Assembly: GCA_020631735.1 (NCBI GenBank)
Contig: CM036215.1
Location: 15,712,346 to 15,776,345, forward strand
DNA: 64,000 nucleotides
Origin: Saccharum officinarum
Lineage: Eukaryota; Streptophyta; Magnoliopsida; Poales; Poaceae
Direction of reading: 5' to 3'
Part shown: positions 1-11,236 of the stretch, piece by piece
Layout of the letters: each line of letters opens with the position of its first letter
How positions within the stretch are numbered: the first letter of the stretch is position 1
The notes under the pieces: generated by a model
The model's input: the letters and a program-made list of their open reading frames with translations, nothing else
Told to the model about the DNA's origin: nothing
The model's database searches: none
Made by a program: the position numbers and the translations under genes

Positions 1-100
1 CGATCACGCCCTTGTGATCTAGTTCATCACCCGCAGGGTGGAGACACGTCTTGCAGAATCCCTGATAAAGCATGTCATCTGCAACAGGAGGGAATAAACC

Positions 101-122
101 CTGAGTACTGGAATGTACTCAG
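101..122 (-). promoter_or_regulatory. Conserved LTR hairpin (LTR of element A)
   Basis: CTGAGTAC and GTACTCAG form a perfect 8-bp stem around a 6-nt loop. In LTR sense it is preceded by GTAAGTCTAG and followed by GGTTTATT and then TGTTG. The same module occurs in three other LTRs of this window. Function is unknown. Confidence 0.7.
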
Positions 123-1143
123 CTAGACTTACCCGTCGAAAACCAGAAATAAGATGACACCAAGGATTATGCAAGGCTTTCACAAGAGGCTAGCTGACAT
201 AACATTTTTGCATAAAGGCATAAGTAATTGAGACTCTTATAACCTGTACTAGCAGTTATTTTTAGCATTTACCTGTCATCTATCTTAGCACCTGTACTAA
301 ACATGCACTTGATTATAATCAAACAATTCATCATTATATCCAGAGCAGGTATGAATTGTGGCAATCATTGTATCATTCCCTTAACCACCGTTCATTTAAT
401 GAGATCTACGTTGCCGCTGCTCAAGTCAAGTGCTCACTAACCGGGTGCGACGGCGATTCGAATCGAATTCCTATCCAGCTGGAGGGGTATTTCTAACACT
501 CACCGTGCAGACCCCTGCCAGGGTCGCACAGGCCATCTTTTCATATGATTCAGGAATCGCGGGTCCGAATGATGTCGCGACCCCAAGGGCGACACTCTGC
601 CAGGTGATAGGGACTCTAACCCCCCTTGGTCTCACGCCAATGTCCCCAAGCACATCCTTTCTCTCCTCCAAGAAGCAACCTACCATTCGATTCCTGGCCT
701 GAATCACATTACTCGGCTTCGCGGTCGGAACGACTTATCCGGCCAACTAAGTGTTAGACTGCGTTCAACATGACTCAAGGACGTACAACGAATCGGTCCT
801 TAAATGACTCAGACGGACATAGCTCCACACCCAAGACGTGAAGTGTCTTGCGGCTGTACTATCGAACTCCCGCCCGGTCTCAATTTCATTTTTAAGCATG
901 GTTCCATCCACGATAGCCATAAAGCCACTCGTGACTCCTTCCTACATCTCGCGGATGACCGAAATCACCCGACTTCTACCGTACTAAGCAGGGCTAAGCA
1001 TTGACACGTGCCTACACCTAATATAGGATTCAGTACGATATCTGGACAAAGACAGGTATAATGCAACAAGTGTTTTCATATAACTCCTAGAACTTAATGC
1101 AATAAACAATTAAAAGTACTCAAGATTATTTATAAACGAGGGT

Positions 1144-1386
1144 TCAGCATGCACCGGGCTTGCCTTTGAAAGGTTGCGGGTCTGTGGTCCGGACACTCGG
1201 GTAGATCTTCTGACGGAGCTTCCCGACGTTGGGTTCTTCTGCTAATTCCTCGGTTGACTCAGCACCTCCCGGTATCGCTTGCTCGAATTCGAGGAGTGTC
1301 ACCCCCTCCGGTACACCTATTGCATGAGTGCAATATATATAATGAATGCATAATGAAAGATGCAATATGCTCGGAATGAAATGCAT
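1144..1386 (-). other. Short acidic reading frame inside LTR of element A
   Basis: An 80-codon frame in LTR sense. Its second half is rich in Glu and ends in a Gly-Lys-Pro encoded by the block GGCAAGCCC followed by GGTGCAT. The same block, mostly in the same frame, ends short frames in the solo LTRs at 43209-43481 and 55941-56141, and the DNA block recurs in the LTR of element B. Whether it is translated is not known. Confidence 0.3.
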
Positions 1387-4300
1387 TACAACAATTTAAC
1401 GCTCTATCAAATCACTTCAAAAGAGTAGGTGCAAATTTCCTCTCGGTAGAGAAGTACTCACCTAATCTACTTAACCTAAGATAAAGCTGCTCATCCTCAG
1501 TTAAGGCCCTAACACCTAACAATTACAAAAGTAGCATGTCTTAGGATATCTCACCATATCAATCAGCAAAACACCACAGTAAGCATTCTGGACAGCAGCT
1601 ACTTGTTTTTATCACAACTGGAGATTTACAATTCCAAAAGATATGATCTAAGACAATCTGGAAAGCCTAAGAAATGCACTACAATTCATTTTCAGACCTC
1701 AACTCCAAACTCCTAAGTTTTCCATGTCAAACTTCACAAGTTCCAGAATCTGTCCTCTCAAAACAGAGAGTAGGATTTTGAACTGCCACTTTAAACAACA
1801 GTAACTCTCAAACTACTAAGCAAATGCTCCCAAATTTTGACACAAGCTCATTTACAAGTTTACTACAACTTTGGTATTTACAAGTTTTTTCCAGCAACCA
1901 CCTTTATCAAGGTCAAACCTAGAAATACTACTCAGCTATCCAGAAAACCTAAAATTGTAAAGGTTAAATATTTATTGATATGACAAACATTCTCTAAGAC
2001 CAAACTAATACTACTACAAGTTCACAATGTCACAAAAACACCAGAAAGTAAGGTGTGCCCACCTAGAATATTTATTTAAACTCATTTCTTAATTTACTTA
2101 AGTAATTAGTGGAATTTCAAACATATATGTAAACTGCTCCTAAAATTCTACAAAAATTACAGGGACTCTCTGACCCAACAAGAGACTACTGTAAAAATTT
2201 GAACTCAATTTATTCACAGGAACTCTCTGAACAAAATTCACAAGCCCAAAAGGCTGATTTTTGTATAAAATACAAAGCATAGTAAAGTGTTAAACAACAG
2301 ATTTCTTAATTTTCTTGGACACTCTAGGGTACCAAGACATTCTCCAAAAATTTATATGAACATTGCACATGTAGAAAAATTACAAAATTCATTTAATTAT
2401 TTCCTAGAATAACAAGATAGCATTATAACTTGGAAATTTCTTAAGCACTGATGCCCAAATTTTTACCAGAGCTAGGGCTAGCATAGAGTAACCTACCCAC
2501 CAAATTTCATGATTTATGGAACACTACAGCTCAAGTTATAAATTTAACAAATTTGCATGCATTCCAAAACACATTTAAAGGATCTATTAAATTTTTCCTA
2601 GAAATTAAACATCACATTTCAGATTTATATTTTTCTAAATACTACACATCATGTAGATCCTAACAAAATTTATCTCATGATTTTTGAGCAGTAAAACCCT
2701 AGATCTATATTTTTCCAACTTGTACAAAAATCAGTGACAAAATAATAAAAATGAATTTCATTTCGGATGAACTGGGCCGGCCGGAAAACTCGGCCCACAC
2801 ACTCGCGCGCGCGCGGCCCGCTCAGCGCCCCGCCCGCGCGATACTGACGGGCGGGCCCCTGCGGTCAGTGACCGGAGACAGGGGAGGCGGAGGCCCGCGA
2901 GCTCCGACGAGCTCGAGCTCGCCGGAGAAGGCTCGCTCGGCCAATCGAACACCGCCTCGTGTTCTCCGTCACCCGGTGCGTCGATTGGTGCTCGTGGAAT
3001 GGATGGGGATGGGGTGGAAGGGGCTTGTCACCGCGAGCGGCGGCCGGTGATGTCCGGGGGCGGCGCACCGTCGCCGGTGAGGATGTACGGTGCGGTCTAG
3101 GCTCGATACGAGCTTCACCGAAGCTAGGCGGATCCATTTTGATAAGAAGGAGGATGGAGAGAGACCCGAAGCACCCCGACCACGGTGAGGTCCCATGGCG
3201 GGCTCCGACGACCTCTCGGAGACGGGGAAGAAAGCAATGCGGCTCACCTTGAGTCAAATCGCGGGGCTCGGTGGGTCAAGGGGATGGAGGGTGGTGAGGC
3301 GGAGGGAGTGGCGAGGTCTAGCGGCCGGTGATGCGGTGTAGCTCACGCTTGAGCTCGCCGGAGAAGAACGGCAATGGCGGCTCGGTTTCGGTGTTTTGCA
3401 ACTAGAAGAGAGGGGGCGGAGAATGGAGGCCGGCTCGCGCGTCGTGGCGTCTTGAAGTGTCGCGGCCTGACTGGTGGGGCCAGGGCCGGCGTACGGGCGC
3501 CACCGCGCGGCCACGCGTCGACGACGGCCTGCGGCCGGTCGCGCCACGCTGGTCTGCAGACTGAAACGAACAACATTCAGCGACTGACAGAGCGCAAGTT
3601 TTGATGCAGATTATCCCTAATCCATCTCGAGTTAGCAGAAGATGACAATACCAAATTGTGGAGCTACATGAGGCTACAAGTTTGTCAATTGGAGTTTGGA
3701 CTAGTTCGCCTAGATTTGAAACTACAGGCTCCAAAGTGGTGCCCCTTGAAACTGAAATTTAGTTTCAGTCACTAAGCGACTGAAACCCGATTTTTAGACA
3801 CCATATCTCCTAAACTATTGAGAACCAGGTGATGGTGATATTGACAATGTTGTAGAGCTACATGTGATCTACAAGTTTGTCAATATTGAGTGAAAGCTGG
3901 TTTGGCCTGGTTTGCAACTAAAAGCTCCTAAAGTAGGCATCAGTAAAACTGTAGGGTCAGATTCCAGACTTAGAAAAATTCTAAGTCTTGGAGCTACCTC
4001 TCTAACTGACTTGTGGGCCACTTTTGAGCATGTTAGGGTCAATTTCATGAGATGGTCATATTGAGACTTTTGTTTCCCATGAATTTCTTTACAACTTTGC
4101 TTAAGGGTGCTCTTCCATGCAAGGTCTCTAAATTAGACTTTTTAAATGGTCAAACTAGAGCCTTCTAGGTGGTCAAACAACTTCTCTTGGAGGGCAAATT
4201 TTGTAATTTTGGTCAACATGAACCTTGTTCCAAATGTTACCCTAAGTATAACTAAGGTGTTGTAGGTCATGATTGGCTACCTTACCTTTTGTTACACCAA

Positions 4301-4448
4301 CTATCAAATACTTCATGAAATAATCAAAAAACCCTAGAACAATCACATGTGTTGCATCACATAAAATAACAAACATGAATGATGCATGCTTATGCTTATG
4401 CAAATGCAAATGCAATGCAATTAAGGACTAAACACTTGAAGTGTTACA

Positions 4449-4460
4449 GCCTCCCCCTTA
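4449..4460 (-). other. Polypurine tract of element A
   Basis: Read on the minus strand, TAAGGGGGAGGC lies directly before TGTAACAC of the 3' LTR. This is the plus-strand primer site expected at that boundary, and the same arrangement is found in element B at 14158-14169. Confidence 0.8.
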
Positions 4461-4510
4461 TAAAAATCTCATCCCGAGATTTGGAAAGCGTACCATTTTC
4501 ATAGAATTCT

Positions 4511-5930
4511 TTATAACCATCCCGCAAATAATCCTCCCTCCCACGTAGCATCACTCTCACTTCCCTGATTACTCCACATCACTTTGTACCACTTAACCAC
4601 TTTACTTCTAGTTACTCGTTCCTGAGTATCGATCACTCGGACTGGCTTTTCTTCATAGGTTAGGTCGGATTCCAGCCTGATATCACCTAAAGGAACTTGT
4701 TCCTCAGGAACTCGAAGACACTTTTTAAGCTGAGATACATGGAAAACGTTGAATATGGCTCTCATCTCAGGAGGCAACTGGATTTTGTACGCAACAGCTC
4801 CACTCTTGCCTATGATTTGGAAAGGACCCACGTATCTTGGTGCAAGTTTCCGCTTAACACCAAAAATTGGACACTCTTCATTGGAGAAACTTTCAAATAA
4901 ACGAAGTCTCCAACTTCAAATTCAAGTGGTTTCTACGACGATCCGCATAGCTTTTCTGTCTCGCTTGTGCTGCAGCCATGTGTTTCTGGATGGTACGGAC
5001 TTGTTCCTCAGCTTCCTGAACAAAATCAATACCATATACCTTCTTTCACCAGCTTCTACCCAGTTTAGTGGAGTTCTACACTTCGACCGTACAGCTTCGA
5101 ATGGAGCCATCTTAATACTCTTGATAACTATTATTGTACGAAACTCGGCTAAAGGTAACCATTTTTCCCAAGAACCCTTGGATGAAATGACACATGCCGC
5201 AACAGATCTTCCAAGATTTGGTTAACCCGTTCGTCTGACCTGATGTCTGGGGGTGATAAGCAGAGCTTCTCACTAACTTGGTTCCCAGAAGGTGATGCAA
5301 GTGCTCCCAAAAGCGAGCAGTGAACTGGGGACCACGGTCAGATATGATAGTACGAGGTATCCCATGAAGCGGACTATCTGATTGAAGTACAACTCAGCAT
5401 AGTCAGTGGGACGATAGTCCACTCTCACTGGGATGAAGTGAGCTGATTTGGTCAAACGATCAACAATTACCCAAATAGAGTTATGATTTTTGACAGTAGG
5501 AGGAAGTCCGACAATGAAATCCATACTTATCTCTTCCCATTTTCAGCCTGGAATGGAAAGTGGCTGAAGTAGCCCAGCTTTCATGTGCACAGCTTTAACT
5601 CTGCAACAGGTGTCACATCTAGCAACATATGCAGCTATCTCTTTCCGCATCTTGGTCCACCAATAAAGTGGCTTCAAATCATAATACATCTTATTACTAC
5701 CAGGATGGATGGACAACTTGGACGAATGTGCTTCGGACAGGATCTGATCTCTAAGCTCTCGGTCCTTAGGTACCACTAACCTATCCTTAAACCACAGCAC
5801 ACCTTCGTCATCTAACCTGAACTGCTTAGTCTCTCCTCATTCATCTTCTGTTTTATGTGAAAGATACCCGATCAGTCTTTTGGAGCTCAATAATTCTGCT
5901 TTTGAGAGTACAACTGACAGTGATGTTGTA
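4511..5930 (-). pseudogene. Integrase and chromodomain region of element A
   Basis: Minus-strand pieces cover an integrase in order. The zinc-binding HHCC part is at 5543-5800 (H-x3-H near SSKLSIHPG, then CDTCCR). The catalytic core is at about 5273-5524 ([24 protein letters not shown]), with a further piece at 5112-5300 ([13 protein letters not shown]). The C-terminal part at 4511-4831 has FHVSQLKKCL and then a chromodomain-like segment, WYKVMWSNQG followed by ATWE. This order with a terminal chromodomain is typical of Tekay/Del chromoviruses. The frame breaks several times (near 5300, 5530 and 4920-5110), so no functional integrase is encoded here. Confidence 0.85.
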
Positions 5931-7230
5931 CAAGACTGCCGGATGTAACAGGCGAGATCGTGAAAATCAGTTTCAATCAATTAGGAATGGCAATGAGACT
6001 TACGGCTTAAAGCGTCCGCAACCACATTTGCCTTGCCTGGGTGATAGTGTACTTGAAGATATAATCTTTAATCAACTCGAGCCATCTTCTCTGACGCATA
6101 TTTAGCTCGGGTTGGGTGAAGATGTATTTGAGGCTTTTGTGGTCTGTATAGTATTGCAGACATTGCCCAGCAGATAATGCCGCCATACCTTCAAAGCATG
6201 AACAACTGCGGCCAGTTCTAAGTCATGCGTTGGATAATTCACCTCATGCTTCCGAAGTTGTCGGGAAGTATATGCAATTACTCGGCCTTCCTGCATCAAC
6301 AACACCTCCAAAACCTATGCCTGAGGCATCACAAAAACATCAAATGGTTTCTCGATATCCGTTGTGCCAAAACGGAGCCGAGGTTAGGAGGGTTCGCAGT
6401 TGGTGAAAAGCCGCATCACACTCAGGAGTCCAGACAAACCTGGTGTCTTTCTGCAGCAACCGAGTCATGGCTTGGCTATTTTGGAGAAATCCGGGATGAA
6501 GCGACGATAATAGCCAGCCAAACCAAGAAAACTTCGGACCTCGTGAACCGAGATAGGAGCCTTCCAGTTTAGTACTTCCGTACCTTGGCGGGGTCACCAT
6601 AATTCCTCCATCGGACAACACATGCCCAAGGGAAGGTACTTCACGAAGCCAGAATTCGCACTTACTGAACTTCGCATAAAGTTGATGTTCACGCAGTCTT
6701 GTGAGGACTATACGCAGATGTTCAGCGTGATCCTCCTCATTCACAGAATATACCAGGATGTCATCAATAAATACCACCACAAACTTGTCCAATTCAGGCA
6801 TAAAACACCGAATTCATCAAGTACATGAAGTGTGCGGGGGCATTTGTCAAGCCGAAGACATAACAAGATACTCATAAAGACCGTATCTGGTAGAAAAGGC
6901 TGTCTTTGGAACATCTTCCGGGCGGATTTTAATTTGATGGTAGCCAGATCTTAGATCGATCTTGGAAAGACTTTAGCTTGGACAACTGATCGAACAAGAT
7001 GTCGATACGCGGTAGAGGTACTTATTCTTAACAGTGACCGCATTCAGAGGTCTATAGTCCACGCACATCCGCAAGGTTTGATCCTTCTTCTTTACAAAGA
7101 TAGCAGGGCATCCCCACGGCGACGAGCTAGGACGAATCAACCCTTTCTTCAAAGTTCATTCAATTGCACCTTAAGTTCAGCTAGTTCATTTGGAGGCATC
7201 TATAGGGTCTCCTAGAGATGGGTGCGGTGC
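5931..7230 (-). pseudogene. Reverse transcriptase and RNase H region of element A
   Basis: Minus strand. The RT palm is visible at 6340-6801 as [16 protein letters not shown], containing the FxDD active-site motif, followed by thumb sequence ([18 protein letters not shown]). RNase H is visible at 6102-6311 ([35 protein letters not shown]). Sequence upstream to about 7230 matches the fingers region but is broken by frameshifts and stops. It resembles the corresponding part of element B but differs at many positions, so A and B are different subfamily members rather than copies of one insertion. Non-functional as it stands. Confidence 0.85.
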
Positions 7231-7469
7231 CAGGCAACAACTCGATTTTAAACTCCACATCCCGATCCGGAGGGAGTCCCGGCAAATCATCGGGAAAAAA
7301 CGTCCGGAAATTCATTTACTACGGAAATTTCAGCCAACGCCTTTGCTTGCACAGCATGAATTCCCCCGACAATTCAACCTTTCTGGGAGTTGTACTAGAA
7401 AACCTTTGATCTGTAGGATCTCTGAGCATAACTACCGCGCGGATGTGTCAATGAGTACCCCATTCTGAC

Positions 7470-7802
7470 TCATCCAATTCATGCCCAAGATAACATCTAT
7501 GTCTAAACCAGGTAAAACCAATAGGGCAAGCGAATAACTTCGCCCTTCTATCTCAACTTAAGGTTCCCCACTACTTGTTTGTGGAAATATTCCACTTGCA
7601 GCACTAATACAATAACCCACACCTTCAACAGTATGCAACTTGTGTGCAAATTTGGATGCAAACTTAGGACTGATAAAGGAATGCGAAGCACCTGAATCAA
7701 AAAGTACCACTGCGGGGTGTTGGTCAACTAGAACTTACCAGCGGTGACCACCTCACCAGATGGAATTTCCTCAATGCTGTTATAATGGGGTGTCCCTGAC
7801 GA
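7470..7802 (-). pseudogene. Aspartic protease region of element A
   Basis: Between gag and RT on the minus strand the sequence encodes VLFDSGASHSFIS (around 7670-7730), the retropepsin active site D-S-G-A followed by the usual SHSF of plant Ty3/gypsy proteases. Reading into gag and RT is interrupted by frameshifts. Confidence 0.75.
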
Positions 7803-8796
7803 CTACCTTGGTTGACATTTTTTAGGGTACGGACAGTTCCGGGCCCAATGACCTGGCTTGTTGCAATTCCAGCAAGGCATATTGCTAGGAGGAACACTAG
7901 AGCTGCTCTGTCCAGGAGTCCCCTTTGGCAGAGCGACGGTATAAGCCTTACGGAACCCTTTTTTGCAGCAGGCTTCTTCTGCGGCGGACGGAAACTTTGT
8001 ATCTGAGCAGGTGGGCGAGGGGAAGACCTCGGTGCCGCTGAGGCCTTGACTGAGAAGCACTTGCCTCAAGGCCCTTTTACGGCTCTTAGAGGCAGAATAA
8101 ATAGTATTGTTGTTCTCCTGGGTCAAAGCATCGCTGATGAAATCATTGAAAGTAGTACATTTGCTAGTGCCCATAGTTTTCATCAGTTTTGGGCCGAGGC
8201 CTTTTGAAGCTAGCAATCTTTTTGGCATCGTATCCACAAACTCTGTGGCATACCTTGCCAGGTTGTTGAAGGACTGCAAGTATTCAGTCAGGCTTTTGTT
8301 TCCTTGCGACAGCCTCATAAACTCTGTGTGCTTGATTGCCATAAGACCGGGAGGATATAATTTCCCCGAATGCCGCCTTAAACTGATCCCAAGCAATCGG
8401 ACATTGGCAGGCAGTGTGGAACGATAGTGGCTCCACCAAATGGCCCGCCGGACCATGCAACTGATGGGAAGCATACTCAGTTTTCAGCTCATCAGTTAGG
8501 CGTAGCAGACGAAACTTTTGTTCAATGGTATTCAACCATTCGTCAGCCTGCAGTGGTTCTTCCGCTTCCTTGAAGAGCGGGGCTTTGTATCCAGAAAGTC
8601 CTTGAAATCGCTGTACTGATTTGGCTCTGGGCTGGCGGCCAGGACGAGCCTCTCGATTAGCCAGTTGGCGCATAGCGTCGCCAACATACGCTGCCCTCAC
8701 CACTGAGTTGCATCAACTCGGCCGGAGTAGGTGGTGCAGCGGGGGCGGCTGTTCCTCCTCCTCATTTCCACGACCCCGGCGTAGATTGTACGACAT
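7803..8796 (-). pseudogene. Gag of element A
   Basis: The likely start is the minus-strand ATG at 8796, directly after a splice-acceptor-like TTTTGCAG. It encodes an Arg/Glu-rich N-terminus that breaks frame after about 30 codons. The capsid part continues in two overlapping frames (8703-8284, then 8474-7803), with motifs such as EEPLQADEWLNTIEQKF and KHTEFMRLSQGNKSLTEYL. The C-terminus keeps an intact CCHC zinc knuckle, CWNCNKPGHWARNC, near 7830-7875. Typical Tekay gag, disrupted by at least two frameshifts. Unlike element B, its zinc knuckle retains the histidine. Confidence 0.85.
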
Positions 8797-9300
8797 CTGC
8801 AAAATGCATAGCCAATGAGCACTGACGATGTGGGAAATTTGTAGATGAATTATTGCGAAATGTCAATCTGACTGTAGAATAGATTTCTCATAATAATTAA
8901 GCACAATAATTCATCACAACCGCACAATCCTTCTAGCGCATCATTTGACGAGATCATACTTGGTAATCCAAACAAGATGCTCTTTGATAAAGGCTCACTC
9001 ACAGGGAGCACAAACGGTTACCGGACGTTTACTTGCTATCTACGTGATTTTGACTTTTGCACGTACTTGGATTCGATCTCAAGATTTTTAGTTGACTGTG
9101 AAAGGCTACTTCAAATGACCACAAAGAGACTTCTCAATGAAGAGTTCCATGGTGGATCATGACTAGCCACCTCGATACCTGCGCGTGCCAAGCAGCACAC
9201 CTTATGTCGCGCGCCATAGGAGGCCCTCCGGTTTCGTCGGCACCGAAGGGTGCTAATCGTGACCACCTCATCGAACGCAACATAATAAGACATCAAGTTT
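8797..9300 (-). other. Leader of element A, possible leader intron
   Basis: About 500 bp with no protein homology that I recognise, between the gag start and a stretch resembling the 3' part of an LTR. The ATG is directly preceded by TTTTGCAG, an intron acceptor-like sequence, as in element B at 9800-9806. No primer-binding site could be located. Confidence 0.4.
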
Positions 9301-9622
9301 GATCGAAATTAACAGGTTCAAACTACATTCAGGAAACATACGGTTCACCTTACATCCCAAAGTCAAGTTATTACAAGCCTCACTCCTTCACAGGGAGGCA
9401 CAAAAGACGATCCTAACATTATAGCACGTGATGACTACTCTAAGCATCATCCTCCGAGTCAGTGTCAAGGATCTCCCCGCCGTCCCTCATCACTGACAGG
9501 CTCTAACTCCTCGTTTCTTCTTTCTTCTGGCTCTTCCTCTGGTGCTTCTAACAGGTGGGGCATCCTGTGGTCCATCAACCTCCACTTCATCATCATCCTC
9601 AGCCATGAAGATTCCTGAATCT
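9301..9622 (-). mobile_element. Possible remnant of the 5' LTR (3' part) of element A
   Basis: Read on the minus strand, this stretch resembles in layout the segment downstream of the hairpin in the other long LTRs: an ATG-containing acidic mini-frame near 9616-9500, then a GTAATAACTTGA-like motif near 9366-9376 comparable to the region 42185-42200 in the solo LTR. The contig ends at 9622 before the diagnostic hairpin. This is a similarity judgement by eye. Confidence 0.35.
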
Positions 9623-9722
9623 NNNNNNNNNNNNNNNNNNNNNNNNNNNNNNNNNNNNNNNNNNNNNNNNNNNNNNNNNNNNNNNNNNNNNNNNNNNNNN
9701 NNNNNNNNNNNNNNNNNNNNNN
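9623..9722. other. Assembly gap (100 N)
   Basis: Exactly 100 N, the usual placeholder for a gap of unknown size. It separates elements A and B, which face away from each other. The head-to-head layout and the missing 5' LTRs may reflect sequence lost in the gap or a wrong join. Confidence 0.95.
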
Positions 9723-9806
9723 GGATACAATCTCTTCCGCATGCTTATATAATTTGTCAGTAGCCTTCTGACGTCATCAATGCTTACTAGTTTCACCTAC
9801 TTACAG
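9723..9806 (+). other. Leader of element B, acceptor-like end
   Basis: The 84 bp between the gap and the gag ATG end in a pyrimidine-rich stretch and TTACAG directly before ATG at 9807, mirroring element A. The 5' LTR and primer-binding site of B would lie in or beyond the gap. Confidence 0.4.
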
Positions 9807-10765
9807 ATGTCTCGTTAGCTTCGCTCTAGTAGTCGGAGTCGTGGCAATACAGAACCGCCATCGTCTCCTCCGCAACCAACCTCTGCTGAGTTGCTGCAAG
9901 TGCTTGCCAAAAGTCAGCGAGCCTTGGACGAGAGTATCAGAAACCATGTCCATCAGGAACCTGAGCCTGCCCAGTACAACAACTATAAGGATTTCTTGGA
10001 TACTGAGCCTCCTATTTTTCGAGAAGCAGAAGAGCCACTTCACGCAGACGAATAGTTGAACACTATCGAACGGAAGTTCTGTGTGCTCAAGGTGGCAGAT
10101 AATATGAAAACAGAATATGCTTCGCAACAATTGCAAGGACCTGCAGGTGTTTGGTGGTGTCACCATCGGAATACCCTGCCTGAGAATACGGAAGTAGTTT
10201 GGGATTAGTTCAAGGAAGCATTTCTGGGACATTACGTCCCTGCTGGCCTCATGGCAATCAAGCACACCGAGTTTATGAAGCTCACCCAAAGAGACAAAAG
10301 CGTAACAGAATATCTACATGCTTTCATCAACTTGTCAAGATATGTTCTAGAATTTGTTAATACGGAAGTTAAGAAGATTGCAAGTTTTAAAAGAGGGCTG
10401 TGTCCCAAATTGATGAAGGCCATGTGCAATAGCAAATGTGCAACTTTCAACGAGTTTGTCAGTGATACTATCCTTCAAGAGAACTGTAATGCTGTGTACT
10501 GTACACTGCTTCTAAGAGCCATGAGAAATCTCATGAATCTAAAGCACCAACGACCAATACTCTGGTGGTGATTACACCTCAGTATTATTCGCCTGGCATA
10601 TCTACTAGATATCACCCATATCAGACACAGGATCCGGTCAAGAGGAGCAGTATTAAGAAAGGAAAGCCTAAGGCACCGCCAAGTAACCGGCCATGTTGGA
10701 GTTGCAAGATGTCAGGTCTTTGGGCCAGAGATTGTCCTCTCCCGTAGAAGAAATCAAATGATAAT
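9807..10765 (+). pseudogene. Gag of element B
   Basis: Starts at ATG 9807 (MSR then a TAG). In-frame stops follow at about 10054 (replacing the Trp of the usual DEWLNTIE) and 10207 (in WDxFKEAF). The capsid region reads AIKHTEFMKLTQRDKSVTEYL. A frameshift near 10500-10535 separates it from the C-terminus. The zinc knuckle is CWSCKMSGLWARDC, where the coordinating histidine of the CCHC motif is replaced by leucine. A further TAG follows CPLP at 10746. All stops can be derived from CAG, CAA or TGG by C-to-T or G-to-A changes. Non-functional. Confidence 0.88.
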
Positions 10766-10774
10766 AAGGCAGAT

Positions 10775-11221
10775 GTGTGTAAAGGATGGGTTCGATACAC
10801 CACGGTGGAATCCATTCCTACAGGTGAGATTATCACTACTGGTGCATTTTTAGTGAACCAACATCCTGCAATCGTGCTGTTTGATTCAGGTGCTTCCCAC
10901 TCTTTTATTAGTTCAATGTTTGCAGCCAAGCATGGTATGAAGGTCGTTACTTTAGATAATAGTGGTTATAATATTAGTGCTGCTAGAAATAATATTTCAA
11001 CCAACCAGTTGGTCTTAGGAGCAAAGATCGAGATAGAAAGACGTCTGTATGATCTAGATCTCGTGGTATTATCCGGATTGGGCCTAGATGTAATCTTAGG
11101 TATGAAGTGGATGAGTGAAAACGGTGTTCTGATCGATACCTCTACAAGAGTGGTTATATTGAGGGATCTAAAAGATCAACAAGCTTTTCTAGTGCAACTT
11201 CCTCGAGATGTTAGTCCTTAG
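10775..11221 (+). pseudogene. Protease region of element B
   Basis: Encodes a retropepsin with IVLFDSGASHSFIS (D-S-G-A active site) and a downstream LDVILGMKWM flap/C-terminal motif, as usual for Tekay/Del proteases. It ends at a TAG at 11219 that interrupts what should be one pol frame; the next segment begins without a break in homology. Located between the gag zinc knuckle and RT. Confidence 0.85.
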
Positions 11222-11236
11222 ACTACAGTTCACGCT

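Larger units (their letters stand above)
1..4448 (-). mobile_element. 3' LTR of Tekay-like element A (left-truncated)
   Basis: Read on the minus strand the LTR begins at 4448 with TGTAACAC, directly after the polypurine tract of element A, and runs to the window edge without reaching its 3' end. By comparison with the 3' LTR of element B, where the shared hairpin lies about 440 bp from the LTR end, roughly 300 bp are missing to the left. It has an AT-rich outer part, a GC-rich core at about 2770-3560 with a TGGGCCGGCC-type motif, a short reading frame at 1144-1386 and the shared hairpin at 101-122. Open frames in the GC-rich core look like composition effects rather than genes. Confidence 0.85.
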
